Positions 18,101 through 26,932 of a DNA stretch of 64,000 nt are shown piece by piece. The stretch comes from Mogibacterium diversum (lineage in GTDB: Bacteria > Bacillota > Clostridia > Peptostreptococcales > Anaerovoracaceae). A program made the position numbers and the translations under genes. Location: positions 1,178,001 to 1,242,000 of the forward strand of contig NZ_CP027228.1 in NCBI RefSeq assembly GCF_002998925.1, given 5' to 3'. Within the stretch, counting starts at the first letter, position 1; each line of letters opens with the position of its first letter. The notes under the pieces are model-generated. The model ran no database searches, was not told the DNA's origin, and was given only the letters and a program-made list of their open reading frames with translations.

Positions 18101-19363
18101 CTAAATTGCATATTTAACTAGCAGAAATACCATCGAGATAAGCACCGATCCCAGCATAAATGGCATTCCAACGCGCAGATAGCTCTTAAATGTAATAGGA
18201 TATCCATGCTTAGTACTTATGTCCGATAGAACGACATTTGCCGAAGCTCCTATCATCGTTCCATTTCCACCAAGGCAAGCGCCTAGTGAGATAGCCCACC
18301 ATAGAGGTTCTGCATCCATACCATCTGCCTTAAGCGCTAGAACCAACGGAATCAATGTCGCTATAAACGGTATATTGTTTAAGAATGACGACAGCAGCGC
18401 TGACGCCCAAAGCAGTATTAACATCATCATAACCGGATGACCTGCAGTCCTCTCTATTATGACAGCAGCTACCTGCTTGATAACTCCGGTTTCTGTAAGC
18501 CCACCAACGACTACGAACAGAGCCATGAAGAATGCAATCGTTGTCCACTCTACATCCTGAATAGCATTATCCACATTTACACCACCTATAATCAGCATAA
18601 CTGCAGCGGCTGTAAGCGCGATAACGGATGTCTCCATACCAATCTGATCATGGAATATAAAGCCTAGGATTACCAGTACGATAACAACTACCCCCTTGAT
18701 AAGCAGCGGTTTATCAGTAATCGATTTATCTGGATCAAGGTTCATAATTTTAGAGGTATCGAGTCCTTCGACTTCAATTTCCTTTTTGTAAACGAAACGC
18801 ATCATCACAATCATGAATACGATTACGAGCGCAACTGCTAATCCCGTGTTTTTTAGGAAGTCTACGAATGATAGATTTGCTGCACTACCGATCATAATAT
18901 TTGGAGGGTCACCAATGAGTGTTGCCGTACCGCCGACATTAGAAGCGAGGATCTGTGTCATTAAAAATGGCACCGGATTAATCTCTAGCATCTTGGCAAT
19001 AGCGATGGTCATTGGTCCGACGAGCAGCACCGTCGTTACGTTATCGAGTATTCCAGAAAGTACCGCAGTAAGCAGTATAAATGCGATCATTATCTTCCAC
19101 GGATCTCCATGAACCATCTTGGCCGCCTTAATTGCGACATATTCGAACAACCCTGACTGCCTTATTATGGCAACGAGCACCATCATGCCCACTAGCAGAC
19201 CGATAGTATTGAAATCTATGTACGAGAGCGCCCTATGTGCACTCATGACACCGGTGACAACCAGAGCCATAGCGCCTGCTAGTGCGGCTGCAGCGCTGTT
19301 CACCTTTTCGCTGATTATAAGTCCGATTACAACAACGAATACTATAATAGCAATAACTTCCAT
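18101..19363 (-). CDS. Ion transporter of the NhaD/ArsB/SLC13 (IT) superfamily
   Basis: A 420-residue membrane protein with about eleven segments. Motifs include LLVGMMVLVAIIRQSGLFEYVAIKAAK near residue 60, GDPPNIMIGSAANLSF near residue 155 and the repeat-related LGGNGTMIGASANVV near residue 365. The paired GDPPN/GNGTMIG signatures mark the two inverted repeats of this superfamily, which covers arsenite pumps, NhaD Na+/H+ antiporters and anion carriers. There is no ars gene nearby, so Na+/H+ exchange or anion transport are equally possible. The ATG follows AAGGGGGG. Confidence 0.85.
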   Translation of the reverse strand: MEVIAIIVFVVVIGLIISEKVNSAAAALAGAMALVVTGVMSAHRALSYIDFNTIGLLVGMMVLVAIIRQSGLFEYVAIKAAKMVHGDPWKIMIAFILLTAVLSGILDNVTTVLLVGPMTIAIAKMLEINPVPFLMTQILASNVGGTATLIGDPPNIMIGSAANLSFVDFLKNTGLAVALVIVFMIVMMRFVYKKEIEVEGLDTSKIMNLDPDKSITDKPLLIKGVVVIVLVILGFIFHDQIGMETSVIALTAAAVMLIIGGVNVDNAIQDVEWTTIAFFMALFVVVGGLTETGVIKQVAAVIIERTAGHPVMMMLILLWASALLSSFLNNIPFIATLIPLVLALKADGMDAEPLWWAISLGACLGGNGTMIGASANVVLSDISTKHGYPITFKSYLRVGMPFMLGSVLISMVFLLVKYAI

Positions 19364-19386
19364 TCCTTACCCCCCTTGCACTTTGA

Positions 19387-20505
19387 TCAATCACTTATAT
19401 CCAGATCAAGTGTGATTTTCACTTCGTATTCTGGGTATTTAGACTTAATCTTGTTTAGTATATTATCGCGAACCTGCATCCTGTCTGGGGCGTCGAAGTC
19501 CACAATTATATCGAATAGCATCAGCATCTTCTCTTCATCAAGATAAAAACCGTGCATCTGCAGCACAAACTCCTCCGACATCACAAGCCTCGTGATATCG
19601 CTCTTGATTCTGAGCGCCTTATCATCAGTCGTATTCATCGAATATACCCCGACTGTAGCAATGGCAATGCCGTATTTATTATATACCTTTTCCTGAATCT
19701 GCCTCGTCATGTCATCAATCGTAGCAGCAGTAAATGTATCTGGCACCTCAATGTGCACCTCTCCGATTACGGTATTAGGTCCGTAGCTGTGCAGTAGTAA
19801 ATCATAAGCTCCGCTTATCCCATCTATCTCTAGGATTGTATCTTTGATCTCTTTTGTAAGCCTGCTATCGGCTCTCTCGCCTAGAATCTTGCTTATGTTC
19901 TCGCGAAGCATATCTATTCCGGCTTTAATGATAAATACAGCGATAAGCGCACCTAGATACGCCTCGAGACTTACACCAGACACAATGTATATACCTGCAG
20001 CTACCAGCGTTGAAATCGAGATAATAGAATCAAATAATGCATCACTTCCCGATGCGATAAGTGATTCCGAATTAATCTTGGTTCCAACGGATTTTACATA
20101 TCTTCCGAGCAGTAGCTTTACAGCAACAGCCGCTCCGACTATTATCAGCGAGACATTCGAATATGACGGTGTCTCTGGGCTTAAAATATTCTTCACCGAC
20201 TCTTGAAAAGCTGTAATACCGGCATACAAGACGATTACCGCAATCACCATAGCTGTAAGGTCTTCATATCTTCCATGCCCCAGCGGGTGGTGCCTATCTG
20301 GAGCCTTACCAGCAAGCCTAGTTCCCACAATCGTAATAATAGAGGATAATGCATCACTCAGATTATTTAAAGCATCCATGACGATAGCTATGGAGTTCGT
20401 GGCAGTCCCTATAACCGCCTTGAATCCTGCCAAAATCGCATTAGCTACTATACCGATTATGCTCGTTTTGATTATTATTCTATTTCTATTGGTCTGTTCA
20501 TTCAT
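19387..20505 (-). CDS. Cation diffusion facilitator (CDF) metal exporter
   Basis: A 372-residue CDF protein. It has six predicted membrane segments to about residue 210, with the metal-site motifs D-x-x-x-D in VMDALNNLSDA (segment 2) and SDALFDSIIS (segment 5), and HHPLGHGRYE after segment 2. A cytoplasmic domain follows (residues 215-372), longer than in small members such as CzcD, as in the MamM/YdfM-like group. Family function is proton-driven export of Zn2+, Mn2+ or Fe2+. It directly precedes the ion permease gene and probably shares its transcript. Confidence 0.92.
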   Translation of the reverse strand: MNEQTNRNRIIIKTSIIGIVANAILAGFKAVIGTATNSIAIVMDALNNLSDALSSIITIVGTRLAGKAPDRHHPLGHGRYEDLTAMVIAVIVLYAGITAFQESVKNILSPETPSYSNVSLIIVGAAVAVKLLLGRYVKSVGTKINSESLIASGSDALFDSIISISTLVAAGIYIVSGVSLEAYLGALIAVFIIKAGIDMLRENISKILGERADSRLTKEIKDTILEIDGISGAYDLLLHSYGPNTVIGEVHIEVPDTFTAATIDDMTRQIQEKVYNKYGIAIATVGVYSMNTTDDKALRIKSDITRLVMSEEFVLQMHGFYLDEEKMLMLFDIIVDFDAPDRMQVRDNILNKIKSKYPEYEVKITLDLDISD

Positions 20506-20559
20506 ATATTCCTACCCACCGGCAAACTCTCTGCCTGCAGTCACACTTTATCAATATAT

Positions 20560-20946
20560 CTATTCCCTTAACTTGCTATCAGCCTTGCTTTGGAACTTTT
20601 CGTTCGTTATTATAAACCTCTCGTGAGTTCCTTCGCCGATTTTATCCTTTTCATCATATGCGGTGATATTAAACACCAATCGTCTACCATCCACCTCGAC
20701 TAGCTCAGATTCACATCTCACGCGCATTCCGATAGGTGTCGCCGCTAAATGTTTGACTGATATACTCGTTCCTACAGAGCCCTGCCCTTCATCTAGTTCT
20801 GACTTTACAGATTCGGAAGCAGTTCCTTCCATGAGCGCGATCATCGAGGGCGTCGCATACACGTCTAAATCTCCACTCCCCATGCTCATCGCTGTAAGCT
20901 CTTTTGTCACGATAATTTCCTTAAAACCTTTAATTCCAGTATCCAT
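20560..20946 (-). CDS. Hotdog-fold thioesterase, FlK-like family
   Basis: A 128-residue single hotdog domain. The segment VYATPSMIALMEGTASESVKS holds the Thr and Glu, and the region SISVKHLAATPIGMRV the His, expected for fluoroacetyl-CoA-thioesterase-like enzymes (FlK); it ends with GTHERFII. General members hydrolyse small acyl-CoA esters; the substrate is not known here. The start is the ATG at 20946, 7-8 nt after GGAG; a longer frame to 20994 has no ribosome site. It lies in a same-strand run between the U32 gene and the CDF gene. Confidence 0.85.
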   Translation of the reverse strand: MDTGIKGFKEIIVTKELTAMSMGSGDLDVYATPSMIALMEGTASESVKSELDEGQGSVGTSISVKHLAATPIGMRVRCESELVEVDGRRLVFNITAYDEKDKIGEGTHERFIITNEKFQSKADSKLRE

Positions 20947-21039
20947 CTCTATTCTCCAAACTGTTATTATATGCTTGTGCCCAGTATCCTTCAAACGAAT
21001 TATAAAATTAAGTGCACGAAGTGATACTATGATATTGTT

Positions 21040-23403
21040 CTAAACATATAGCCTAAAATGACCTTCATGCAAGCAGTTAATCACTCGTTCTCCTATATCG
21101 CTATCATCTCCATGAGGTAGCACGACCGACTGACTACTGAACTCATTATTAAGAATTCTAACATCATGTTCGCGCCTACTCTTTAGCCTAGCAGCAGGGA
21201 ATCTATGTTCGGTCTGCATCAGAGGATAGTTCCCTTCCGAAATGCTAGCCTTCTCTAGGCTCCAGCGGACATCACTTGCCCCAAGTGCCTTAAGCACTTG
21301 TACGCTCATATGATTATAAGCATTCAGCCCAAAATCAGCGGTAACATCAGCTCCTATTTCTACCATTTTATGAAGCCAATTGAGATTTGACACGAATATC
21401 CCTCGCATAAGCGCAAGCTTTGCAACCAGTTCATAGTTCTCCTGCAAAATCTGTTCCTCGCGCCCCTTTGTCACGCTTCCTATATAAGGGACTATTTCTG
21501 GTGGCAAAGAATCACCATCTATATTCAGTTCAGTCACTATCCCTGCCATCGGTAGTAGCACCTTATAGGATAATCCCGTAACATCGCCATTTATCGACCT
21601 AAGACTCGTAGCTCCACCATCCGCCTCGAAGGTGCGCCAATCTTCCATGCTGCTGAAATAGAGTTCAAAAGGCATTGATTCTTTACACTTCTCTCTATGT
21701 TGGTCTTCATTTGATTCACGAGATTTTTCTATTAAATCATGAAGTTCAGAAAAAACCCCTCCTATATCACGGCTATCTCTTCTAAACTCCAGTACCTTAC
21801 TGAGTTCAGATAGACAGTATCTGCGAAGCGAATTTAACTCTGAAGTCTTTACCCTTATCTGAGAATCACCTATTATCCTAAGCTCTCTAAGTTCAAATGG
21901 CGTATTGCCCGTCTTGGTGAGCGCTGATTCATATCTTTCAAGAGGTGTTGGGCTCTCGTAATCGAAATCAAAAGGACCAGTCTCAACGCTTACACTCTTC
22001 TCTATGCAGCTCGGCCATCTGTCACCATCAGCAAGCCTTACTGTGCGTGCTTTGAGTACCAGTGTATTGCCCTCTATCTGCAGTACCATATCGATCTTGC
22101 GGCGGCGTTTCACCTTTCTAGCATCCTCATCTTCAAAGAAGGTCGCCCCTCTATATGACTGCCGCGCAGCTTCAAGCTGAGACTTCTTAGAGGTCCTTCG
22201 CACTGTATCACCAACTGTTATACTGCCTCTAAAATCTCCAACTCTATATCTATTAGGTCCCAGTTCCTTCACATAGCTCAGCACTGTACTAGATAGCGGA
22301 GCATCGCCTCTACCATATATCTCAGCTCCATCTCCGATTGATGGTTCACTAGTAGCCTCTATATCCACTAGTGTAGAACCCTTCTTGGTGGCAACGACTC
22401 TGCCTATCTCTAAACCTTGGTTCTTAACTATGTCTCCAGACATGAGAGAGTCTCCACTTTCACCCTTCAGATAGGCATCTGTAAATTCGCCTCTATTAAA
22501 TATCTGCAGCAGCGCATCTCGGTCTTCATCTGAAACTTCTATATATCCTTCTTCTAGGTACATATCTATGTATTTGCGATATATAGAAGTAACGACCGCT
22601 ACGTACTCAGCTGATTTCAGCCTACCCTCAATCTTGAAGGAAGCTGCGCCAGCATCGATGAGCCCGCCTAGTTGATCGAGCAGACACATGTCGCGCGGGC
22701 TCATCGGGTGGCTCGCCGCCGCGAGCCGCCTGCCGCCCTCGCCATAACTCGTATAAGCGAGGCGGCAGGGCTGCGCGCAGCTTCCCCGATTGCCACTCCG
22801 GCCGCCGTAGTATCTGCTGTACTGGCACTGGCCGGAGTAGCATATGCAGATGGCGCCGTGTACGAATACTTCAACTTCAAAGTCTGATGCGCCATCTGAT
22901 CCGGCCCTGCATATGTCAGCGATTTCTGGCAGGGCCAGCTCACGAGCTACCACAATTCGCTTATAACCGAGCTCGTGAGCTACCTTTGCGCTCCCCACAT
23001 CAGTAATAGTCGCTTGTGTAGACATATGCAGTTCAAGGTCTGGAAGCGCTCTATGCACCAGTTCCCCGAGCCCAAGGTCCTGAACGATAATAGCATCGAC
23101 TCCAGAATCATGCAGAAATGAAGCGTATCTAAGCGCTGGTTCAAGCTCATCATCACTTAACAAGGTATTCATAGTAACGTAAACCTTTACACCTCGCTTA
23201 TGAGCATAATCTAGTGCTAGCACTAATTCATCGTCGTTGAAATTCTGAGCACCAGCACGCGCATTAAAGAGCTGACCGCCAACATATATCGCATCTGCCC
23301 CATTCTCTACCGCAGCCAGAAATTGCTCTGTACCTCCAGCTGGAACCAAGAGCTCTATATCATTACCATTTATGTTTTTCCGTTTACTGTTACCCTTCGC
23401 CAT
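21040..23403 (-). CDS. U32-family protein, RlhA-like (23S rRNA hydroxylation or related) with extra C-terminal domain
   Basis: A 787-residue U32 protein. The N-terminal barrel begins ELLVPAGGTEQFLAAVENGADAIYVGG. Residues 185-225 hold the family cysteines in HGAICICYSGQC and RSGNRGSCAQPCR, which bind an iron-sulfur cluster in characterised members. A DUF3656-like middle and a further C-terminal barrel-like half follow. RlhA of E. coli hydroxylates 23S rRNA C2501; other members act on tRNA or ubiquinone. Old annotations as collagenase are not supported by visible protease residues. The stretch coding for residues about 180-240 is visibly GC-rich compared with its surroundings. Confidence 0.88.
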   Translation of the reverse strand: MAKGNSKRKNINGNDIELLVPAGGTEQFLAAVENGADAIYVGGQLFNARAGAQNFNDDELVLALDYAHKRGVKVYVTMNTLLSDDELEPALRYASFLHDSGVDAIIVQDLGLGELVHRALPDLELHMSTQATITDVGSAKVAHELGYKRIVVARELALPEIADICRAGSDGASDFEVEVFVHGAICICYSGQCQYSRYYGGRSGNRGSCAQPCRLAYTSYGEGGRRLAAASHPMSPRDMCLLDQLGGLIDAGAASFKIEGRLKSAEYVAVVTSIYRKYIDMYLEEGYIEVSDEDRDALLQIFNRGEFTDAYLKGESGDSLMSGDIVKNQGLEIGRVVATKKGSTLVDIEATSEPSIGDGAEIYGRGDAPLSSTVLSYVKELGPNRYRVGDFRGSITVGDTVRRTSKKSQLEAARQSYRGATFFEDEDARKVKRRRKIDMVLQIEGNTLVLKARTVRLADGDRWPSCIEKSVSVETGPFDFDYESPTPLERYESALTKTGNTPFELRELRIIGDSQIRVKTSELNSLRRYCLSELSKVLEFRRDSRDIGGVFSELHDLIEKSRESNEDQHREKCKESMPFELYFSSMEDWRTFEADGGATSLRSINGDVTGLSYKVLLPMAGIVTELNIDGDSLPPEIVPYIGSVTKGREEQILQENYELVAKLALMRGIFVSNLNWLHKMVEIGADVTADFGLNAYNHMSVQVLKALGASDVRWSLEKASISEGNYPLMQTEHRFPAARLKSRREHDVRILNNEFSSQSVVLPHGDDSDIGERVINCLHEGHFRLYV

Positions 23404-23524
23404 CTACCTACTTCTATGAGTCTTCCTATATTTTCTAAGTCTTAAATCATTTTTTATTTAAATATATCGTTTTATTATACACTCTTAATCGAGTTTATAT
23501 AATTATTAATCATATAAAAAGCAA

Positions 23525-23552
23525 TAAAAAACCGCTCCCTCACGGAAGCGGT
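23525..23552 (-). terminator. Rho-independent terminator after the aminotransferase gene
   Basis: On the leftward strand ACCGCTTCC and GGGAGCGGT form a 9-bp stem (one G-U) with a GTGA loop, followed by a run of six T. It lies 53 bases past the aminotransferase stop. Confidence 0.88.
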
Positions 23553-23604
23553 CTCGGCTGAATAGTATATATGTAAGTCTATCATATATCATTTATAAAC
23601 TAAG

Positions 23605-24807
23605 TTATTTGGACATCTTAGCCTTATAAGCCTCGAGGCCAGTTCGAATCAATTGACAAGCTCTCTTAATATAGCCACTCTCTAGAACGTAAGCAATGCG
23701 AATCTCGCTCCTACCTTTGCCAGGTGTTGAGTAGAAACCAGCGGCAGGTGCAAACATAACCGTTTCATTATTATCCCTATACTCAGTAAGCAGGAACATA
23801 AGAAAATCTTCAGCATCATCTATCGGAAGATCAACCATCATATAGAATGCTCCACCTGGCTTATGGCAGATTACATCAGGAATTTGCATAATCTCCTCAT
23901 AAGCGGCATCTCTTCTCTTGCAATATTCTTCTTTCATCTCTTCATAATATGAACTAGGAAGCTTAAATAGTTCAGTCGATCCGATCTGCTCTAGTGTAGA
24001 TACACAAAGTCTTGATTGTGCAAGCTTGATTATTCCTGTCATGAATTCTTCATTCTTCGACGCTACAAATCCGATTCTCGCTCCACATGCAGAAAATCTC
24101 TTCGAAACAGAGTCGATAACGATTAAATTTTCTTTAAGCCTATCTATGTTAGCAAAGCTTCGTGGCTTCATCCCATCATACACATATTCTCTATATGCCT
24201 CATCTGCAATCAGCCATAGGTCGTTTTCTATAACAAAATCTGCTATTACGTCCATCTCTTCAGCCGTAAGTGCAAGTCCTGTTGGGTTTCCTGGATTGAT
24301 ACAGACTATAGCCTTAGTTTTATCTGTGAGAGCAGCCTCTAGCTTATCTTTGGCTGCGTATCGATATCCCTCCTTTGAGCTTGTTGGAATCGGTCTTATA
24401 TCTCCACCTCTAACAAGTGCAAAGGTCTGATAATTACTGTAGAACGGTTCAGCAATAAGTATTTCATCACCAGGATCTATAATAGTGGTAAATGTCATAG
24501 TGAGAGCCTCTGAAGCGCCCATGGTAACAACGATATCCGTAGGCTTATATCCAACACCGTACTCTCTCTTATAATAGTCACAGATTGATTCTAGAAACTT
24601 GATGTCTCCCTGAGACTGCTCATACATAAGCACATCTTCATCAAATGCACGAACAGCATCCATAAAACATCTAGGAGTCTTTATATCAGGCTGCCCGATG
24701 TTTAAATGATATATCTTAACACCGGACTCTTGAACTTCAGTTGCAATAGGGTTAAATTTCCTAATGGGCGAAAACTCCATCGCCTGTGAATTTCTGCTTA
24801 ATTTCAT
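23605..24807 (-). CDS. Pyridoxal-phosphate aminotransferase, class I (aspartate aminotransferase-like)
   Basis: A 400-residue fold-type I aminotransferase. It has the cofactor contacts GASEALTMTF, NPGNPTG (near residue 174), DEAYREYVYDG and the Schiff-base lysine in SVSKRFSACGARIGF (near residue 240), plus the C-terminal SEIRIAYV arginine that binds the substrate carboxylate. The substrate could be aspartate, alanine or another amino acid. It stands alone, with a terminator behind it, downstream of an amino-acid ABC permease gene from which it is separated by 144 AT-rich bases. Confidence 0.9.
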   Translation of the reverse strand: MKLSRNSQAMEFSPIRKFNPIATEVQESGVKIYHLNIGQPDIKTPRCFMDAVRAFDEDVLMYEQSQGDIKFLESICDYYKREYGVGYKPTDIVVTMGASEALTMTFTTIIDPGDEILIAEPFYSNYQTFALVRGGDIRPIPTSSKEGYRYAAKDKLEAALTDKTKAIVCINPGNPTGLALTAEEMDVIADFVIENDLWLIADEAYREYVYDGMKPRSFANIDRLKENLIVIDSVSKRFSACGARIGFVASKNEEFMTGIIKLAQSRLCVSTLEQIGSTELFKLPSSYYEEMKEEYCKRRDAAYEEIMQIPDVICHKPGGAFYMMVDLPIDDAEDFLMFLLTEYRDNNETVMFAPAAGFYSTPGKGRSEIRIAYVLESGYIKRACQLIRTGLEAYKAKMSK

Positions 24808-24951
24808 ACTCCGAATCTCTTTCTGTAAAAATAAATAATTATTTTCTTAATTATTTATATTGTAGCACAACTTAATTGCTTTGTACTCATTTGAATGCAA
24901 ACAATAACTTTTAATTTAATTATCGTGCTGATTAAAAAAACAAATACCTGT

Positions 24952-25593
24952 TTAGTACTGTGAATACTTTGCTTCCGCCCTTCCTAGTCCAATAGTCATG
25001 ACAAATGTAAATAATAGATATATGCCCGCTGCCATTACATATGGGATGAGTGTGCCATCACGGTTAACAATTCCTTGAGACACCTTCATCATCTCAGCTA
25101 ACGTGATCGTTGAAGCGAGGGCGGTATCCTTTATAAGCGTGATTACCTCATTTGAAATCGGTGGAATTACTATGCGGAACATTTGCGGTATCACTACCTT
25201 AGTCAGAGTCTGTCTCTGTGTGAACCCTAGAGAATATGCAGCCTCATACTGTCCTTTATCTATGCTGTTAAATCCGCCTCTGTAAATCTCTGCAAAATAC
25301 GCGGCATAGTTTATCGCGAACGTCAGCACAGCTGTCGGAAACGCATCCATACGAATCCCGAGCTGGATAGGAAAGAAGAAATAAAAGAAGAACAATTGGA
25401 GCATAAGCGGTGTTCCTCTAAATATGAATACGAAGGTCTTGCAGATCCACCTTACTGGTGCAATCTTACTTTGTTCTCCGAGGCATATAGGTAGTCCAAG
25501 CGGTAGTGACAAAATCAATGTAAGTGCAAATAGCTTAAGCGATATCATCGCTCCACTCATCAATACAGGCAAAATCTCCTTTACGTAAGCCAT
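24952..25593 (-). CDS. Amino-acid ABC transporter permease (HisM/GlnP family)
   Basis: A 213-residue permease with about five membrane segments. It has the polar-amino-acid permease motifs FRGTPLMLQLFFFYF near residue 60 and the cytoplasmic EAAYSLGFTQRQTLTKVVIPQ loop near residue 125 that docks on the ATPase. The start is the ATG at 25593, 6 nt after AAGGAG; the longer frame begins with TTG. It follows the binding-protein gene after a 12-bp hairpin. No ATPase gene lies in the cluster, so the motor subunit must be encoded elsewhere or shared. Confidence 0.9.
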   Translation of the reverse strand: MAYVKEILPVLMSGAMISLKLFALTLILSLPLGLPICLGEQSKIAPVRWICKTFVFIFRGTPLMLQLFFFYFFFPIQLGIRMDAFPTAVLTFAINYAAYFAEIYRGGFNSIDKGQYEAAYSLGFTQRQTLTKVVIPQMFRIVIPPISNEVITLIKDTALASTITLAEMMKVSQGIVNRDGTLIPYVMAAGIYLLFTFVMTIGLGRAEAKYSQY

Positions 25594-25613
25594 CATAATC
25601 TCCTTCAATATCT

Positions 25614-25642
25614 ATAGCCAATGCCAGCTAGGCATTGGCTAT
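25614..25642 (-). terminator. Hairpin between binding-protein and permease genes (attenuating or processing element)
   Basis: A perfect 12-bp stem (25614-25625 with 25631-25642) has a 5-base loop and no real T run after it on the leftward strand. It probably stabilises the upstream binding-protein mRNA or ends part of the transcripts, a common way to make more binding protein than permease. Confidence 0.6.
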
Positions 25643-25668
25643 TCAAACTCCAAATACTAACAATATTC

Positions 25669-26502
25669 CTATTTATCGTATCCCTCAAATACAACCAAGT
25701 TTTTGCCGAACCACTTCTCACTAATTTTCTGAGCTTCACCGCTGTCAATAACTTCTTTAAACGCCTTATTAAATTCTTTAGTGAGTTTTGTATCTCCCTT
25801 TCGGAAACCTACAGCATAGTAGTCAGCACCGAAGTTAAACGGCGACTCATATAGCTTATCCTTGTTCTTATTGTTATAAATCGCATAAACCTCGTCGATT
25901 GCAACTGCCTTAATGCGGCCAGCCTTCATATCTAGAATAGCTTCGTCATAAGTCTTATATTCAGAAATATTGTTCTTAAATTCTTTGTATTTGTCACTCT
26001 TCTTGATCGCCTCTAGTGCGGACGAATCAGCCTGTGTGCCGATTTTAATATTCTTAAGATCATCGGCACTATTAACCTTCACATTTGGATCGAGCGACAT
26101 GATTAGTATTCGATTCTTAAGGTATTTATTTGATAAAGACATGCTTTTCTGTCTATCAGGAGTTGCCGACATGCCGTTCCATACGCAGTCAATGTTCTTA
26201 GCCTTAAGTTCACCTTCCTTAGCAGACCAATCGATAGGCTGGAACTTAACCTTAACACCCATCTTCTTAGTGACAGCCCTAGCCAGGTCAATATCAAATC
26301 CGACAAGCTTGTCATCCTTATCTCTAAATCCCATAGGCGCAAATGTATCATCAAGACCAACAACAAGAGTCCCTTTATCCTTGACATACTCAAGGTCAGA
26401 TTTAGAATTCTTGCCACATCCCGCAAGCCCTATTGCTGTCATAATAGTTAACACAAGGGCTGCGCATTTGATCATGTTCTTTTTCATTATTTTACTTTTC
26501 AT
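25669..26502 (-). CDS. Amino-acid ABC transporter substrate-binding lipoprotein
   Basis: A 277-residue extracellular binding protein (SBP family 3). A basic N-terminus and hydrophobic stretch end in the lipobox GLAGC (Cys near residue 29), so it is lipid-anchored. The mature part starts with KGTLVVGLDDTFAPMGFRD, then VGFDIDLARAVTKKMG, typical of polar-amino-acid or cystine binders. The ATG follows GGAGAG by 6-7 nt. It is first in a two-gene unit with the permease. Confidence 0.92.
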   Translation of the reverse strand: MKSKIMKKNMIKCAALVLTIMTAIGLAGCGKNSKSDLEYVKDKGTLVVGLDDTFAPMGFRDKDDKLVGFDIDLARAVTKKMGVKVKFQPIDWSAKEGELKAKNIDCVWNGMSATPDRQKSMSLSNKYLKNRILIMSLDPNVKVNSADDLKNIKIGTQADSSALEAIKKSDKYKEFKNNISEYKTYDEAILDMKAGRIKAVAIDEVYAIYNNKNKDKLYESPFNFGADYYAVGFRKGDTKLTKEFNKAFKEVIDSGEAQKISEKWFGKNLVVFEGYDK

Positions 26503-26932
26503 AGTTTCTCTCCATTACATCTCTGATTTTAAATGAATCACTAAATTGTTTACCATATATATGTCACTACTTGTTCGCATAAGGTTTAATCTCCGCCATT
26601 TTTCCTCTATATATAATATGTAGTAAGATAAACTCTCTTAGTTAATTGTGAAGCCTTACAAATCACTCGCTTTTGTAATTTAGCACAGTGAAGTAGTAAT
26701 GTGATGATGTAATATTAGCACCTCTTATAATTCATGTCAACGGGAAAATCAAAACATTATTTTATACAGTTACATAATTTTTATTGATGATAATTTTTTT
26801 ATACGTAATAAAAAATAAATTTGTATTTTTATCAATAATTTGAGTTTCTTTTTTGTTTATGTTGACAACGTATCAAATTTTCTTGTATAATACCAACATT
26901 CGAAAAAGAGAAATTTAATTGGAGGAACAAAA
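26503..26932. other. Divergent intergenic region between the amino-acid ABC unit and the NSS symporter
   Basis: Strongly AT-rich in its right half. It contains the consensus promoter of the rightward symporter at 26862-26891. I see no gene in it. Confidence 0.7.
26862..26891 (+). promoter_or_regulatory. Strong promoter of the NSS symporter gene
   Basis: -35 TTGACA (26862-26867) and -10 TATAAT (26886-26891) both match consensus perfectly, with an 18-base spacer. Confidence 0.8.

Noticed and set aside
22628..22943. Short ORFs on both strands in the GC-rich part of the U32 gene
   Set aside because: They are shadows caused by low stop-codon density in GC-rich coding sequence; the U32 frame carries the conserved cysteines.
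26567..26599. Ten-codon ORF in the leader of the amino-acid binding-protein gene, as a leader peptide
   Set aside because: The AGAGGA site is only 3 bases from its ATG, the peptide (MAEIKPYANK) shows no amino-acid bias and no terminator follows before the gene.
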